A stretch of DNA of 64,000 nt from Candidatus Nitrosopelagicus sp. (GTDB lineage: Archaea; Thermoproteota; Nitrososphaeria; Nitrososphaerales; Nitrosopumilaceae). The notes beneath the pieces are model-generated. The model saw only the letters and a program-made list of their open reading frames with translations. It did not search any database and was not told the DNA's origin. Made by a program: the position numbers and the translations under genes. The DNA lies in assembly GCA_028345095.1 (NCBI GenBank), contig JAOMCQ010000003.1:1-64000 (forward strand), given 5' to 3'. Position 1 is the stretch's first letter; the number at the start of each line of letters is the position of its first letter. Positions 1-9,115 of this stretch are shown in pieces.

Positions 1-2
1 CT

Positions 3-137
3 AAATCTAAAGCCGATTCTGAATCTCAAAAAATTATTCAAAATGGGGAATCAAAGATTGCTGAAATTCAACAAAATATTGATTCTAACTTTAATTCTGC
101 TGTAGATAGTGCTGTAGAAACGATTCTAAAATCTTGA
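3..137 (+). CDS. 3' end of a CDS truncated by the window edge; possible A-type ATP synthase subunit H/G-like coiled-coil protein
   Basis: Open frame from position 3 to TGA at 135-137: KSKADSESQKIIQNGESKIAEIQQNIDSNFNSAVDSAVETILKS; helical, Ala/Glu/Lys/Gln-rich like AhaH-type stalk subunits. Confidence 0.45.
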   Translation, partial: KSKADSESQKIIQNGESKIAEIQQNIDSNFNSAVDSAVETILKS

Positions 138-355
138 GTCTTTTATCCACTTTTTGATAAATGTTCTATCTTTGAGAAATTTTTGACAATTTATGTAGCA
201 AATTTACGCCCCAAAAGTACTAAATTTGTTCTAGTAATAGTAAATGTATTACTAGTATAGAAAATGCAAAAATTGGAATCGCCACAGAGTATGGTAAACC
301 CTATTTCAAACTATCCAAAATTTTCAAAGAATTATCTATTCCATTTCATTCAATA

Positions 356-901
356 TTGCCTAGTGAAATTGATGATTTTGATGGCGACCTAATAATTACT
401 ACTGAAAAAGAGGCTCCAAAACAAATCTCAATGCCAATGTTATTTGATGAAATTATTAGTAAAGAACCAATAGTTGTAAAGGGAATAATTACAAAAATGC
501 TTAATTCATCAACTAATTCAAGTAAGCTGGTTTTAGGAATCGATCCTGGAGAAAGAATTGGAGTTTCTGTAACATATCTGGAAAATGAGATTGCAAGAGC
601 ATTTTTTGTTTCATTTGATAAATTAATTCATTATTTGATTTCCATTTTAGCAGAATTACCTGCAGCTAGAAAAATTGTTAAAATTGGAAATGGTGATATG
701 AAAACTGCTAACAGAATTCTTCAAATGTTAAACCTAAAATTTTGTTCCAAATTTGAAATTGAATTTGTTGATGAATCAAGTACCTCACTTAAAATTAAAA
801 ATCATAATCAACGTGGAAAACGAGATATGTTATCTGCACAATTCATTTCACAACGAAGTGGAATTCCAAAATCTATTTTACCACTTTCAATTACCGGTTA
901 G
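356..901 (+). CDS. RuvC/RNase H-fold-like conserved archaeal protein; 5' end uncertain
   Basis: Motif LVLGIDPGERIGVSV resembles RuvC-like nuclease strand 1; frame is open back to ~224 without a canonical start. Confidence 0.55.
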   Translation: MPSEIDDFDGDLIITTEKEAPKQISMPMLFDEIISKEPIVVKGIITKMLNSSTNSSKLVLGIDPGERIGVSVTYLENEIARAFFVSFDKLIHYLISILAELPAARKIVKIGNGDMKTANRILQMLNLKFCSKFEIEFVDESSTSLKIKNHNQRGKRDMLSAQFISQRSGIPKSILPLSITG

Positions 902-935
902 TACATAGTCCGAAAACACAAAGATATTTATATAT

Positions 936-956
936 AATTTCAATTTTTTTGAAATT
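936..956. repeat. Inverted repeat aatttcaa-ttttt-ttgaaatt
   Basis: 8-bp perfect arms, 5-nt loop, read directly. Confidence 0.7.
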
Positions 957-983
957 GATCAGTTTTTAAATATAAATCAATAA

Positions 984-1020
984 ATTTTTTACAAGAAAAA
1001 TGAGTTTTTTTGTAAAAAAT
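984..1020. repeat. Long inverted repeat/hairpin attttttacaa...ttgtaaaaaat
   Basis: 11-bp perfect arms, extended by aaaaa/ttttt after one bulged g; loop tgag. Confidence 0.75.
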
Positions 1021-1070
1021 CATTAGATCCGTTTTATATAGTTGTAAATTCTACAATATATGCAAACAAA

Positions 1071-1697
1071 ATGACATGTAAAGGAATCTGTTCTAGATAT
1101 AAAGCACAAAAACCAGTAGGTACTGGACGTTATGCATCTGGTCAAAGACGATGTCAAATCTGTGAAATCTTCATTAATTGGGAAGGACTTTGGTGCCCAT
1201 GCTGTGGTTACCGATTAAGAACTAAACCACGTAACTTGAAGTATAAGGCAAAACTCAGAGCACGAGTTGAAGCTGACGCAGCATCTCTCAAATCTCAAAC
1301 TGTTCAAGCACAACAGGTGGCAACAGTTGCAGCATCATCATCTGATTTTGTAAAAACAACATTAGAAGCTGCTGTTTCTGAAGGATGGACAAAGACAAAG
1401 ACCGTAGAAGAACTCAGAAAATCTGAAGAACATATGACCATCAAAAAAGCAAGAGAATTAACTAAAGAGGCATTTGATCTAAAGAATGCTCCAGTTGAAA
1501 TTCCTGTTATGGTTGCAGCATCATCATCTGATTTTGTAAAAACAACATTAGAAGCTGCTGTTTCTGAAGGATGGACAAAGACAAAGACCGTAGAAGAACT
1601 CAGAAAATCTGAAGAACGTATAACCATCAAAAAAGCAAGAGATCTAGTCAAAGAAGCATTCGAAGCAAAGTCTAAACCGATAGCAATAAAGGCATAA
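1071..1697 (+). CDS. Zinc-ribbon N-terminus protein with tandemly duplicated C-terminal helical module
   Basis: CKGIC...CQIC...CPCC cysteines; two copies of VAASSSDFVKTTLEAAVSEGWTKTKTVEELRKSEE...TIKKAR. Confidence 0.75.
   Translation: MTCKGICSRYKAQKPVGTGRYASGQRRCQICEIFINWEGLWCPCCGYRLRTKPRNLKYKAKLRARVEADAASLKSQTVQAQQVATVAASSSDFVKTTLEAAVSEGWTKTKTVEELRKSEEHMTIKKARELTKEAFDLKNAPVEIPVMVAASSSDFVKTTLEAAVSEGWTKTKTVEELRKSEERITIKKARDLVKEAFEAKSKPIAIKA
1326..1617 (+). repeat. Exact ~106-bp direct repeat within CDS (1326-1431 and 1512-1617, period 186 bp)
   Basis: Both copies read gttgcagcatcatcatctgattttg...aaatctgaagaac without mismatch. Confidence 0.9.
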
Positions 1698-1713
1698 TTA
1701 AGAAAGTCTTTTT

Positions 1714-2046
1714 GTGGAATCTGGTTGTAATACAAAGACAATAGCGTATGAAAATCGTACTTTTCTAGTGAATATGATAAACTTCGAAAATGGTATGATA
1801 ATTTCCATCTCTGAAAACTCTCCAAAAATTGGTCCTATGTTAATTTCTATTAGTTCTGGACCTGTGCCATCAACTTCTATTATTATTCCAACTAAATCTG
1901 AGGAATTATTCTTAAAATTATTGGCTGAAAAAATCTCAGCATTTCTGAAAGGGGTTTGTCTTGTTACAGCCAATTTTGAAAAAGATTTGGATACTGAAAC
2001 TACAAAACAATTAATGCATGAAATAATGGGGGAAATTCAACAATGA
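1714..2046 (+). CDS. Conserved hypothetical protein (possible proteasome-assembly-chaperone-like fold)
   Basis: 110-aa ORF overlapping the next gene start (ATGA); fold guess is weak. Confidence 0.55.
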   Translation: MESGCNTKTIAYENRTFLVNMINFENGMIISISENSPKIGPMLISISSGPVPSTSIIIPTKSEELFLKLLAEKISAFLKGVCLVTANFEKDLDTETTKQLMHEIMGEIQQ

Positions 2047-3371
2047 CTGCAGACCTTCGTGATTATATATCCAAATTAAAAAAATCTAATGAGATTAAAA
2101 TTATTAAAAAAAAGGTGTCAACAAAATTTGAAATTGCAGGAATTACAGCAAAATCTGATGGAACCTTCGCTTTACTCTTTGAAAATATTAAACAAAATAA
2201 TTTTAATCTGGTAAGTAATCTTGTTGGAACACGAAAGAGATTTGCTTTGGCTGTAAACGCAAAGGAAAATAAAATTCATGAATCAATTTATTCATCAATC
2301 AAAAATTCTAAAAAACCAAAAATTACCTCTAATGGAAAATTTTTTGAAAACTCATCAAAAAATCTTTTAGAACTTCCTATTGTCACTCACTTTGAGAAAG
2401 AATCTGGACCATTCATTACATCTGCTATAGTTTATTCCAAAAATCATGAGTTCAAGACTCAAAATTCTGCATTTCATCGATTAATGCCTATCGATAAAAC
2501 ACATTTTTCAATTAGGATGGTTGAAGGACGACATTCTCATCGAAATTTCATTAATGCAAAAGAACACGGTGAAGATCTTAAGGTTGCAATTACTGTGGGT
2601 GTTCATCCCGCAATATCCATTGCTGGTGCTTATCAAGCAGACTGGGGAAAAGATGAATTAAACATAGCAAATTCATTATTACAAAATAAATTAACACTTT
2701 CAAAATGTCCTTATTCTGGAATGCATGTACCATCAGGCACTGAAATTGTTATGGAAGGAAAAATACTGAAAGATAAAACTGACAAAGAATGGATGGTTGA
2801 AATGTTACGTACTTATGATCATCCAAGAGAACAACCACTTTTTGAATTAGAAAAAATGTATTATAGAACCAATCCTATTTTTCATGATATTTTGTCTGGA
2901 TATGGTGAGCATCATTTACTCATGGGAATGCCAATTGAATCAAAACTCAATGGAATAATAAAGAAAAAATTCCCTAAAACAAAACAAGTGGTACTATCTA
3001 ATGGTGGTTCACATTGGCTTCACGCTGTAGCTCAGATAGTAAAAACACCTTCCACTAATGTAAAAAAAATAATTAACGAAATTTTTACATCTCATCGTTC
3101 TTTGAAAATGGTTACTGTAGTGGATGATGATATTGATCCTTCTAGTTCTGATCAAGTTGAATATGCAATGGCTACTAGATTTCAAGCAGATAAAGATATA
3201 GTGCTAATAAAAAATGTTAGAGGTTCTAGTTTAGATCCTTCTAGTGATCAAAAAAATCTTAAAACAGCTAAACTTGGAATTGATGCAACAAGACCCTTGA
3301 ATAAAAGGAAAGAAGGATTCGAAATTGCAAAAATTCCAAAACTTGATAAAATATCTTTGGATGATTATTAA
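2043..3371 (+). CDS. UbiD family decarboxylase
   Basis: 442 aa; UbiD-like LRDYISKLKK, FHRLMPIDKTHFSIR, VGVHPAISIAGAY, VPSGTEIVMEG. Confidence 0.88.
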   Translation: MTADLRDYISKLKKSNEIKIIKKKVSTKFEIAGITAKSDGTFALLFENIKQNNFNLVSNLVGTRKRFALAVNAKENKIHESIYSSIKNSKKPKITSNGKFFENSSKNLLELPIVTHFEKESGPFITSAIVYSKNHEFKTQNSAFHRLMPIDKTHFSIRMVEGRHSHRNFINAKEHGEDLKVAITVGVHPAISIAGAYQADWGKDELNIANSLLQNKLTLSKCPYSGMHVPSGTEIVMEGKILKDKTDKEWMVEMLRTYDHPREQPLFELEKMYYRTNPIFHDILSGYGEHHLLMGMPIESKLNGIIKKKFPKTKQVVLSNGGSHWLHAVAQIVKTPSTNVKKIINEIFTSHRSLKMVTVVDDDIDPSSSDQVEYAMATRFQADKDIVLIKNVRGSSLDPSSDQKNLKTAKLGIDATRPLNKRKEGFEIAKIPKLDKISLDDY

Positions 3372-3377
3372 TAAAAA

Positions 3378-4451
3378 ATGAAAGCGTTAGTTTATGAAAA
3401 TTATGCAAAAGACAATGACTTTGCATCAATTCTAAAACTTCAAGATATTCCTGAACCAATCGTAAAACAAAATGAAGTATTATTTCGTGTAAAAGCTGCT
3501 GCACTAAACTATGATGATATTTGGGGAATGAGAGGCAAACCTTTGGCTGTTCCACTACCACATATTTCTGGAACTGATGCAGCTGGTGAAGTTATCGCTG
3601 TTGGTGAAAATGTAAAAAATATCAAAGTTGGTGATAGAGTTGTTTCACATGGTAATATGTCATGCCGTGTTTGTTCAAGATGTACTTCTGGAAGAGAATA
3701 TGATTGTAAAAAAAGAATAATTTGGGGATTTCAAACAGGTCCTCTATGGGGTGGATATTGTGAAATTGCACATTTACCTGAAATTAATATCATAAAAATT
3801 CCTGATAACATTAGTTATGAAGAAGCGGCGGCGGCATCTATGACTCTTCTTACGTCATGGCATATGTTAGTTGGAAGAGCTAAGATCAAACCCGGACAAA
3901 TCGTTCTTGTAATGGGTGGAAGCTCGGGTGTAGGAATATTTGGTATTCAGATTGCAAAATTGTATGGTTGTACAGTAATTGCAACTGCGAGCCCAGAAAA
4001 ACTTGAAAAATTAAAAGAACTTGGTGCAGACTATACGGTAGATCATAGAAAAGAAGACTGGCATAAGGAAGTCTTCAAAATATCAAAAGAAATTGCTAAA
4101 ACAAAAGGTGATGTACCTGGATTGGATGTGATTTTTGAACATATTGGCGGTTCTCATTTCAATAAAGAATTAACTTTATTGAAATATGGTGCAACAATGG
4201 TAACCACTGGTGCAACAACCGGATATGATGTATCAGCAGATTTACGCCACATCTTTTTTAAAGGAATCAATATTTTGGGTTCAACACAGGGAACACGTGC
4301 TGAATTAGAAGATGGATTTTACTGGATGGGACAAGGAAAGATTAAAGTTATTATTGATTCAATTTTTACATTTGAAAATGCTGTAGATGCTCATAACAAG
4401 ATGTTAAACGGAAAAGGATTAGTTGGTAAGATAATTCTTAAACCAGACTAG
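3378..4451 (+). CDS. Zinc-binding MDR alcohol dehydrogenase / acryloyl- or crotonyl-CoA reductase-like
   Basis: 357 aa; ISGTDAAGEV, SCRVCSRCTSGREYDC zinc loop, VLVMGGSSGVG nucleotide-binding motif. Confidence 0.85.
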   Translation: MKALVYENYAKDNDFASILKLQDIPEPIVKQNEVLFRVKAAALNYDDIWGMRGKPLAVPLPHISGTDAAGEVIAVGENVKNIKVGDRVVSHGNMSCRVCSRCTSGREYDCKKRIIWGFQTGPLWGGYCEIAHLPEINIIKIPDNISYEEAAAASMTLLTSWHMLVGRAKIKPGQIVLVMGGSSGVGIFGIQIAKLYGCTVIATASPEKLEKLKELGADYTVDHRKEDWHKEVFKISKEIAKTKGDVPGLDVIFEHIGGSHFNKELTLLKYGATMVTTGATTGYDVSADLRHIFFKGINILGSTQGTRAELEDGFYWMGQGKIKVIIDSIFTFENAVDAHNKMLNGKGLVGKIILKPD

Positions 4452-4468
4452 ATATGAAAAGTGATATA

Positions 4469-5686
4469 TTATTTCTGTAATTTTTCTGATGTCTTAATTT
4501 CTTTTGAAATAAATAATCTATACCAAATCTCAAGTGCTAATAAACCTAGAAATTTATTTACAATTCTAGAATCAAGTTCATCTCGATTTATGTATTTTTT
4601 GATCCATTCTGAATTAATTAATCCTGCATTCACTATTTTAGCATCGTCTAAATAGTACTTACAAATTTTTTGTCCATAAGAATCCCATAAGTTTTTTGTA
4701 TTTACAGAAAAACCTTGTTTTTTCTTAGATACTAAATGTCTAATATTATATTTATCAAGTAATTCTAATAAAAGTAATTTTCCAGTATTTGTAGATGGAT
4801 TATATTTTAATTCATTAGGTAGTTTGCATGCAAATTTAATTAGTTTTTGATTAAGCATTGGTGTTATATTTTTTATTTTAAAATAATCATGAAATTTTGC
4901 ATATAATGGCAACATATTATAAAGTAATTTACCATTAAAGTCTGCTAACATAACTTGAGATAATATTGGCAATGAATTATCAAAATATACTTCTAAAATT
5001 TGATAAATATTATTCCAATCAAATTTTAAATTTCTATTAAATATTAATTCTTGATCTGTAACCCAATCTCTTTCATGACAATTAAGATATGCAATAATTT
5101 TTTCATTTGTAGAAGAATTATCATTTACTTTCTCCAAAAATTTTTTATATCGAAATGTATATCCTCCAAATAACTCATCTCCTCCATCACCTGATAGAAA
5201 TATGTTTGACAATGATTTAGCTTTTTTAGCAATATGATACCAATGTAAATCCCAAAATGGAAGTTTTACAATACTAATCATTTTAGGTAATTCTTCCAAA
5301 AAATTATCTACATACACTAAATTATGATTTGTCTCAAATTTCTCAGAAATTTTTTTTGCAGAAACAGTTTCATCAACACTGTCTGAAAATTTTACTGAAA
5401 TTGACTCGATTTCATTATGCGGATATACCTGACGTAAAATCGCTAAAACAAGAGTGGAATCTACGCCTGAGCTAAGTGAAATGGATATTTTCTTTTCGTT
5501 TCCAATCTCCTTTTTTATTGTCTCTTTAATGGAATCTTCAATAAAGCCGATCGAGTTAGAATTTGATTTTTCTTCATGAAATTTTTCTGCTTCAAGTTTT
5601 GGAAATATTGTATCTTGATTAGGTGCATAACGTAATGTGAGAATATGCTTTATTGTTTCTAATTGTTGTTTAGTAATACTTGTTAT
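4469..5686 (-). CDS. Asparagine synthase-related protein (synthetase domain only), non-canonical start
   Basis: Track ORF 4469-5317 extends in frame to 5686: ITSITKQQLETIKHILTLRYAPNQDTIF...ISISLSSGVDSTLVLAIL (PP-loop SGGVDS-like) ...FLSGDGGDELFGGY; no ATG/GTG/TTG upstream of 5317. Confidence 0.75.
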   Translation of the reverse strand: MTSITKQQLETIKHILTLRYAPNQDTIFPKLEAEKFHEEKSNSNSIGFIEDSIKETIKKEIGNEKKISISLSSGVDSTLVLAILRQVYPHNEIESISVKFSDSVDETVSAKKISEKFETNHNLVYVDNFLEELPKMISIVKLPFWDLHWYHIAKKAKSLSNIFLSGDGGDELFGGYTFRYKKFLEKVNDNSSTNEKIIAYLNCHERDWVTDQELIFNRNLKFDWNNIYQILEVYFDNSLPILSQVMLADFNGKLLYNMLPLYAKFHDYFKIKNITPMLNQKLIKFACKLPNELKYNPSTNTGKLLLLELLDKYNIRHLVSKKKQGFSVNTKNLWDSYGQKICKYYLDDAKIVNAGLINSEWIKKYINRDELDSRIVNKFLGLLALEIWYRLFISKEIKTSEKLQK

Positions 5687-7062
5687 TTTTCACCACGTCC
5701 AATTCCTCTGAAAATAATCCCATTTGATTTTGCGCTTTTTGGATTAATTTTTCCAGTACAGTCAATTACTATTGGCTTGTTCATTGAAGTAGCGATTAAT
5801 TGCAGATCTAATTCCTCAAATTCTTTATGACCTGTTATTATTATTACTGCATCAGAGTCCACTAGTGCATGCTGTATTGATTTCTCAATTTTATAACCAA
5901 AGACATTTTCTGAATTAAAATATGGATCAAAAATCTTTAACTTAGCATTTTTTTCATTTAATAATTTAATTATTTGTTCAGATGGTGCAATTTGTATATC
6001 GTGAACATTAGGTTTGTATGATATACCTAACAGTGTAATAATACAATTATCTAATTTCATATTTGATTCAGACAAAGCATCTTCTAGTAAATTGATAACA
6101 TGTTTTGGCATATTTTCATTAATTTTTCTTGCTTCTTGTACAATTTTTAGAAAATTTTTATCAATTTTCCTTGATGAATTAAGGTATTGATATGAATTGA
6201 CGGGTAAACATGGTCCACCAACACCAGGTCCTGGAAAATGTGCTTGAAAATTATACTTTCGTTTTGCAGCTTCAATTACAGTATGTGTATCAATACCTAG
6301 TTTTTCAAATAATAATGCTAATTCATTAACAAATGCAATGTTAATATCACGAAATACATTTGTTGTTAATTTTACAGCATTTGCAGTTTTACAGTTTGGC
6401 ATTGGAATTAACTCTACATTAAAAACATGTGTATACAACGCGGATACTATCGGAGAAATTTTTTCATCTAATGAACCAACTAATCTAGGTAATTTCTGAA
6501 AATCTTTCATAATTTCTCCTGGATTTGCTGTTTCAGGACATACTGCAAGATGAAAATCAATTCCAGATTTTAAAGATTTTTCTGGACCTTCAATACTATG
6601 AAGTAATTCAGTTTCAATAAACCCAGGTTCAACAGTACTTTCAACAATTACAATTTGACCATTAGAAAGTAATGAATTCAAACTTTTACCCACAGTTAAC
6701 AATGCAGTGTAATCTGGAATATTTTCATTATTCATAGGAGTTGGTAATGAAAGTAATATTACATCACATTTTGGTATTGCATTTGAAATATCTGTAGTTG
6801 CAGATAATTTTCTATTAGAAATTACCTTATCAAAAATTTTATCAAATCCAGGCTCATCTTTTAGTGGATAATCGTTAGAATTGATCATTTCTACTAATTT
6901 TGCATTAATATCTATGCCAATAGTCTCAAAATCTGAATTTGCAAAACATAATGCTGTTGGCAACCCAATTCTGCCTATTCCTATAACCCCAATTTTTAAG
7001 GAATGATTTTCTAAGCAATCTTTAATCTCAGAACTATCTAATTGTGAAAGATTTGTTTGCAA
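5683..7062 (-). CDS. Nucleotide sugar dehydrogenase (UDP-N-acetylmannosaminuronate/UDP-glucose dehydrogenase family)
   Basis: 459 aa; KIGVIGIGRIGLPTAL, VESTVEPGF, PGPGVGGPCLPVNSY, LLGISYKPNVHDI. Confidence 0.9.
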   Translation of the reverse strand: MQTNLSQLDSSEIKDCLENHSLKIGVIGIGRIGLPTALCFANSDFETIGIDINAKLVEMINSNDYPLKDEPGFDKIFDKVISNRKLSATTDISNAIPKCDVILLSLPTPMNNENIPDYTALLTVGKSLNSLLSNGQIVIVESTVEPGFIETELLHSIEGPEKSLKSGIDFHLAVCPETANPGEIMKDFQKLPRLVGSLDEKISPIVSALYTHVFNVELIPMPNCKTANAVKLTTNVFRDINIAFVNELALLFEKLGIDTHTVIEAAKRKYNFQAHFPGPGVGGPCLPVNSYQYLNSSRKIDKNFLKIVQEARKINENMPKHVINLLEDALSESNMKLDNCIITLLGISYKPNVHDIQIAPSEQIIKLLNEKNAKLKIFDPYFNSENVFGYKIEKSIQHALVDSDAVIIITGHKEFEELDLQLIATSMNKPIVIDCTGKINPKSAKSNGIIFRGIGRGEK

Positions 7063-7152
7063 TATTATAATCGTGGAAATGTTGTTTTTGTAGTTTTGGA
7101 TTTATTCCTTTTTCTGCCTAATACTTAAAGAGCGATAGAGATTAGTTGCGAT

Positions 7153-8049
7153 ATGAGATTTGTGGTTACTGGAGGTGCAGGATTTGTTGGAAGTTATTTA
7201 GTAAAATTACTTGTAGAACAAGGACATGAAATAACAGTAATTGATAATTTACATAAAGGAAAAAAAGAAAATTTAGACGAAGTAATAGATAGAATTGAAT
7301 TTTTGAATATTGATATTCGAGATTATGATTTGATTGAAAAGAATATGAGGGATATTGATGGTATATTTCATCAAGCTGCATTAACAGTTGTACAAGATTC
7401 ATTTAAAGATCCTGAGGAATATAAGAGCGTGAATGTTGATGGAACAGAAAACATATTCAAAATTGCTAACAAAAATAATTTAAAAGTAGTTTATGCTAGT
7501 AGTTCAAGTGTTTATGGACATCAAGATAAGGTCCCGATTTTAGAAAATTTTCCTAAAAAACCAATTAATCCATATGGACAAACAAAACTTGATGATGAAA
7601 TTCTTGCAGAAAAATACTCTAAACTTGGAACAAAAATCATTGGATTACGATATTTTAATATTTTTGGTAAAGGTCAAACAATTGAATATGCTGGAGTAAT
7701 AACAAAATTCTTAGATAGAATTAGGGATGGTAAAACACCAATAATTTATGGTGATGGTTCACAAATACGTGATTTTATTTATGTTAAAGATATTGCAAAT
7801 GCAAATTATCTTGCCATGATTAGTGATATTTCAAATTTACATGTTAATGTAGGTACAGGAAATGCAATTTCAATTCTAGACTTAGCAAAAACAATGATAG
7901 ATATTTCAGGTTTGAATTTAGAACCAATTATTTCAGAAGCATTGGATGGTGACATACAAAAAAGTCATTCAGATAGCTCTTTAGCTAAAAACTCATTTGG
8001 ATGGATATCAAAAACACGATTAGAAGATTGGTTAAGGGATGTCATATAA
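7153..8049 (+). CDS. NAD-dependent epimerase/dehydratase (UDP-glucose 4-epimerase-like)
   Basis: VTGGAGFVGSYL, YASSSSVYG, NPYGQTKL. Confidence 0.9.
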   Translation: MRFVVTGGAGFVGSYLVKLLVEQGHEITVIDNLHKGKKENLDEVIDRIEFLNIDIRDYDLIEKNMRDIDGIFHQAALTVVQDSFKDPEEYKSVNVDGTENIFKIANKNNLKVVYASSSSVYGHQDKVPILENFPKKPINPYGQTKLDDEILAEKYSKLGTKIIGLRYFNIFGKGQTIEYAGVITKFLDRIRDGKTPIIYGDGSQIRDFIYVKDIANANYLAMISDISNLHVNVGTGNAISILDLAKTMIDISGLNLEPIISEALDGDIQKSHSDSSLAKNSFGWISKTRLEDWLRDVI

Positions 8050-9115
8050 AATGAAATTACTAGTTGGAGCTTCCAGTTCAAAGTTTTTTCATTTAAATGA
8101 ATTTATAAAAAATCTTGAAAAAAATGGTATAGAAACTAAACTAGTTCTTGATTCTGATTTTGCTGATGGTTTTCCAAGTAGAAAAATGAAAAACTGGTTT
8201 AGCTCTAATAAAAAATTTAAAGATCTACTTTCAAATTTCAAGCCAGATGTGATTTTTGTTGATAGAACTAAACATTTTGCATTAGAAGCATCAAAAACTG
8301 ATATTCCTCTGGTAATTCACTTACGAGGTGATCATTGGGCAGAATTAATCATGGCAAGAGAGACATTGTACAAATCTGCTGGTAAAAAAGTAGTCATAAA
8401 CAAATGGGATCAAATTGGAGAAGAGTGTTTCAAAAAATCAAAATTAATTTTACCCATTTGCGAACATCTTTCAAAAATCACTAAGAATCGTTATTCTGGA
8501 AAACCAGTTGAAACAATGTATCAAGCAATTAATCCAGATAATTGGTTTCATAAAAAAGGAATGAAATTGAAACATCCTTGTGTTGGAATTTTACAAAGTG
8601 CTACAATCTGGGAAAAAACAAAAGAATTGATGATATTACCAGAAGTTTTAGAAAAAATGTCTAATGTTCATTTCTATTGGGCTGGCGATGGTGTGTACAG
8701 GGATAAAGTACTTCCACTTTTAGAAAAATATGAAAATTTTCATTGGCTTGGTTCTTTGGAATATCCAGATAAAGTACGAGAATTTTTAACAGAAATTGAT
8801 GTGTATGCATTAATTAGTGGAATAGATATGTCGCCACTGACATTACAAGAGGCACAATTGATGGAGAAACCAGTTGTTGCAACTAATGTTGGTGGAATTC
8901 CGGAATTGATGAAGGATGGAGAAACAGGTTTCTTAATCGAGAAAGACAATCCAAAGGAATTATTTGAAAAAATTTCAATATTACTCGATAATCTAGAAAA
9001 GACAAAAGAAATGGGTAAGAAAGGTAAAGAATTTGTAAAAGATAATTTCAATTTGGATAAAATTTCTAATGATTTTTTAAATCACTTAAAAAAACACAAT
9101 ATAGGAGATAATTAA
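8039..9115 (+). CDS. Family 4 glycosyltransferase
   Basis: C-terminal SPLTLQEAQLMEKPVVATNVGGIPELMKDGETGFLI is diagnostic of GT4. Confidence 0.88.
   Translation: MSYKMKLLVGASSSKFFHLNEFIKNLEKNGIETKLVLDSDFADGFPSRKMKNWFSSNKKFKDLLSNFKPDVIFVDRTKHFALEASKTDIPLVIHLRGDHWAELIMARETLYKSAGKKVVINKWDQIGEECFKKSKLILPICEHLSKITKNRYSGKPVETMYQAINPDNWFHKKGMKLKHPCVGILQSATIWEKTKELMILPEVLEKMSNVHFYWAGDGVYRDKVLPLLEKYENFHWLGSLEYPDKVREFLTEIDVYALISGIDMSPLTLQEAQLMEKPVVATNVGGIPELMKDGETGFLIEKDNPKELFEKISILLDNLEKTKEMGKKGKEFVKDNFNLDKISNDFLNHLKKHNIGDN

Noticed and set aside
1304-1825. Antisense 173-aa ORF over the repeat-containing zinc-ribbon gene
   Set aside because: It mirrors the tandem repeat of the sense gene and has no recognisable motif; the sense frame has the zinc-ribbon and repeat logic.
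4461-4655. Plus-strand 64-aa ORF
   Set aside because: Lies antisense to the asparagine-synthase-like C-terminus; Ser/Phe-rich translation typical of an antisense frame.
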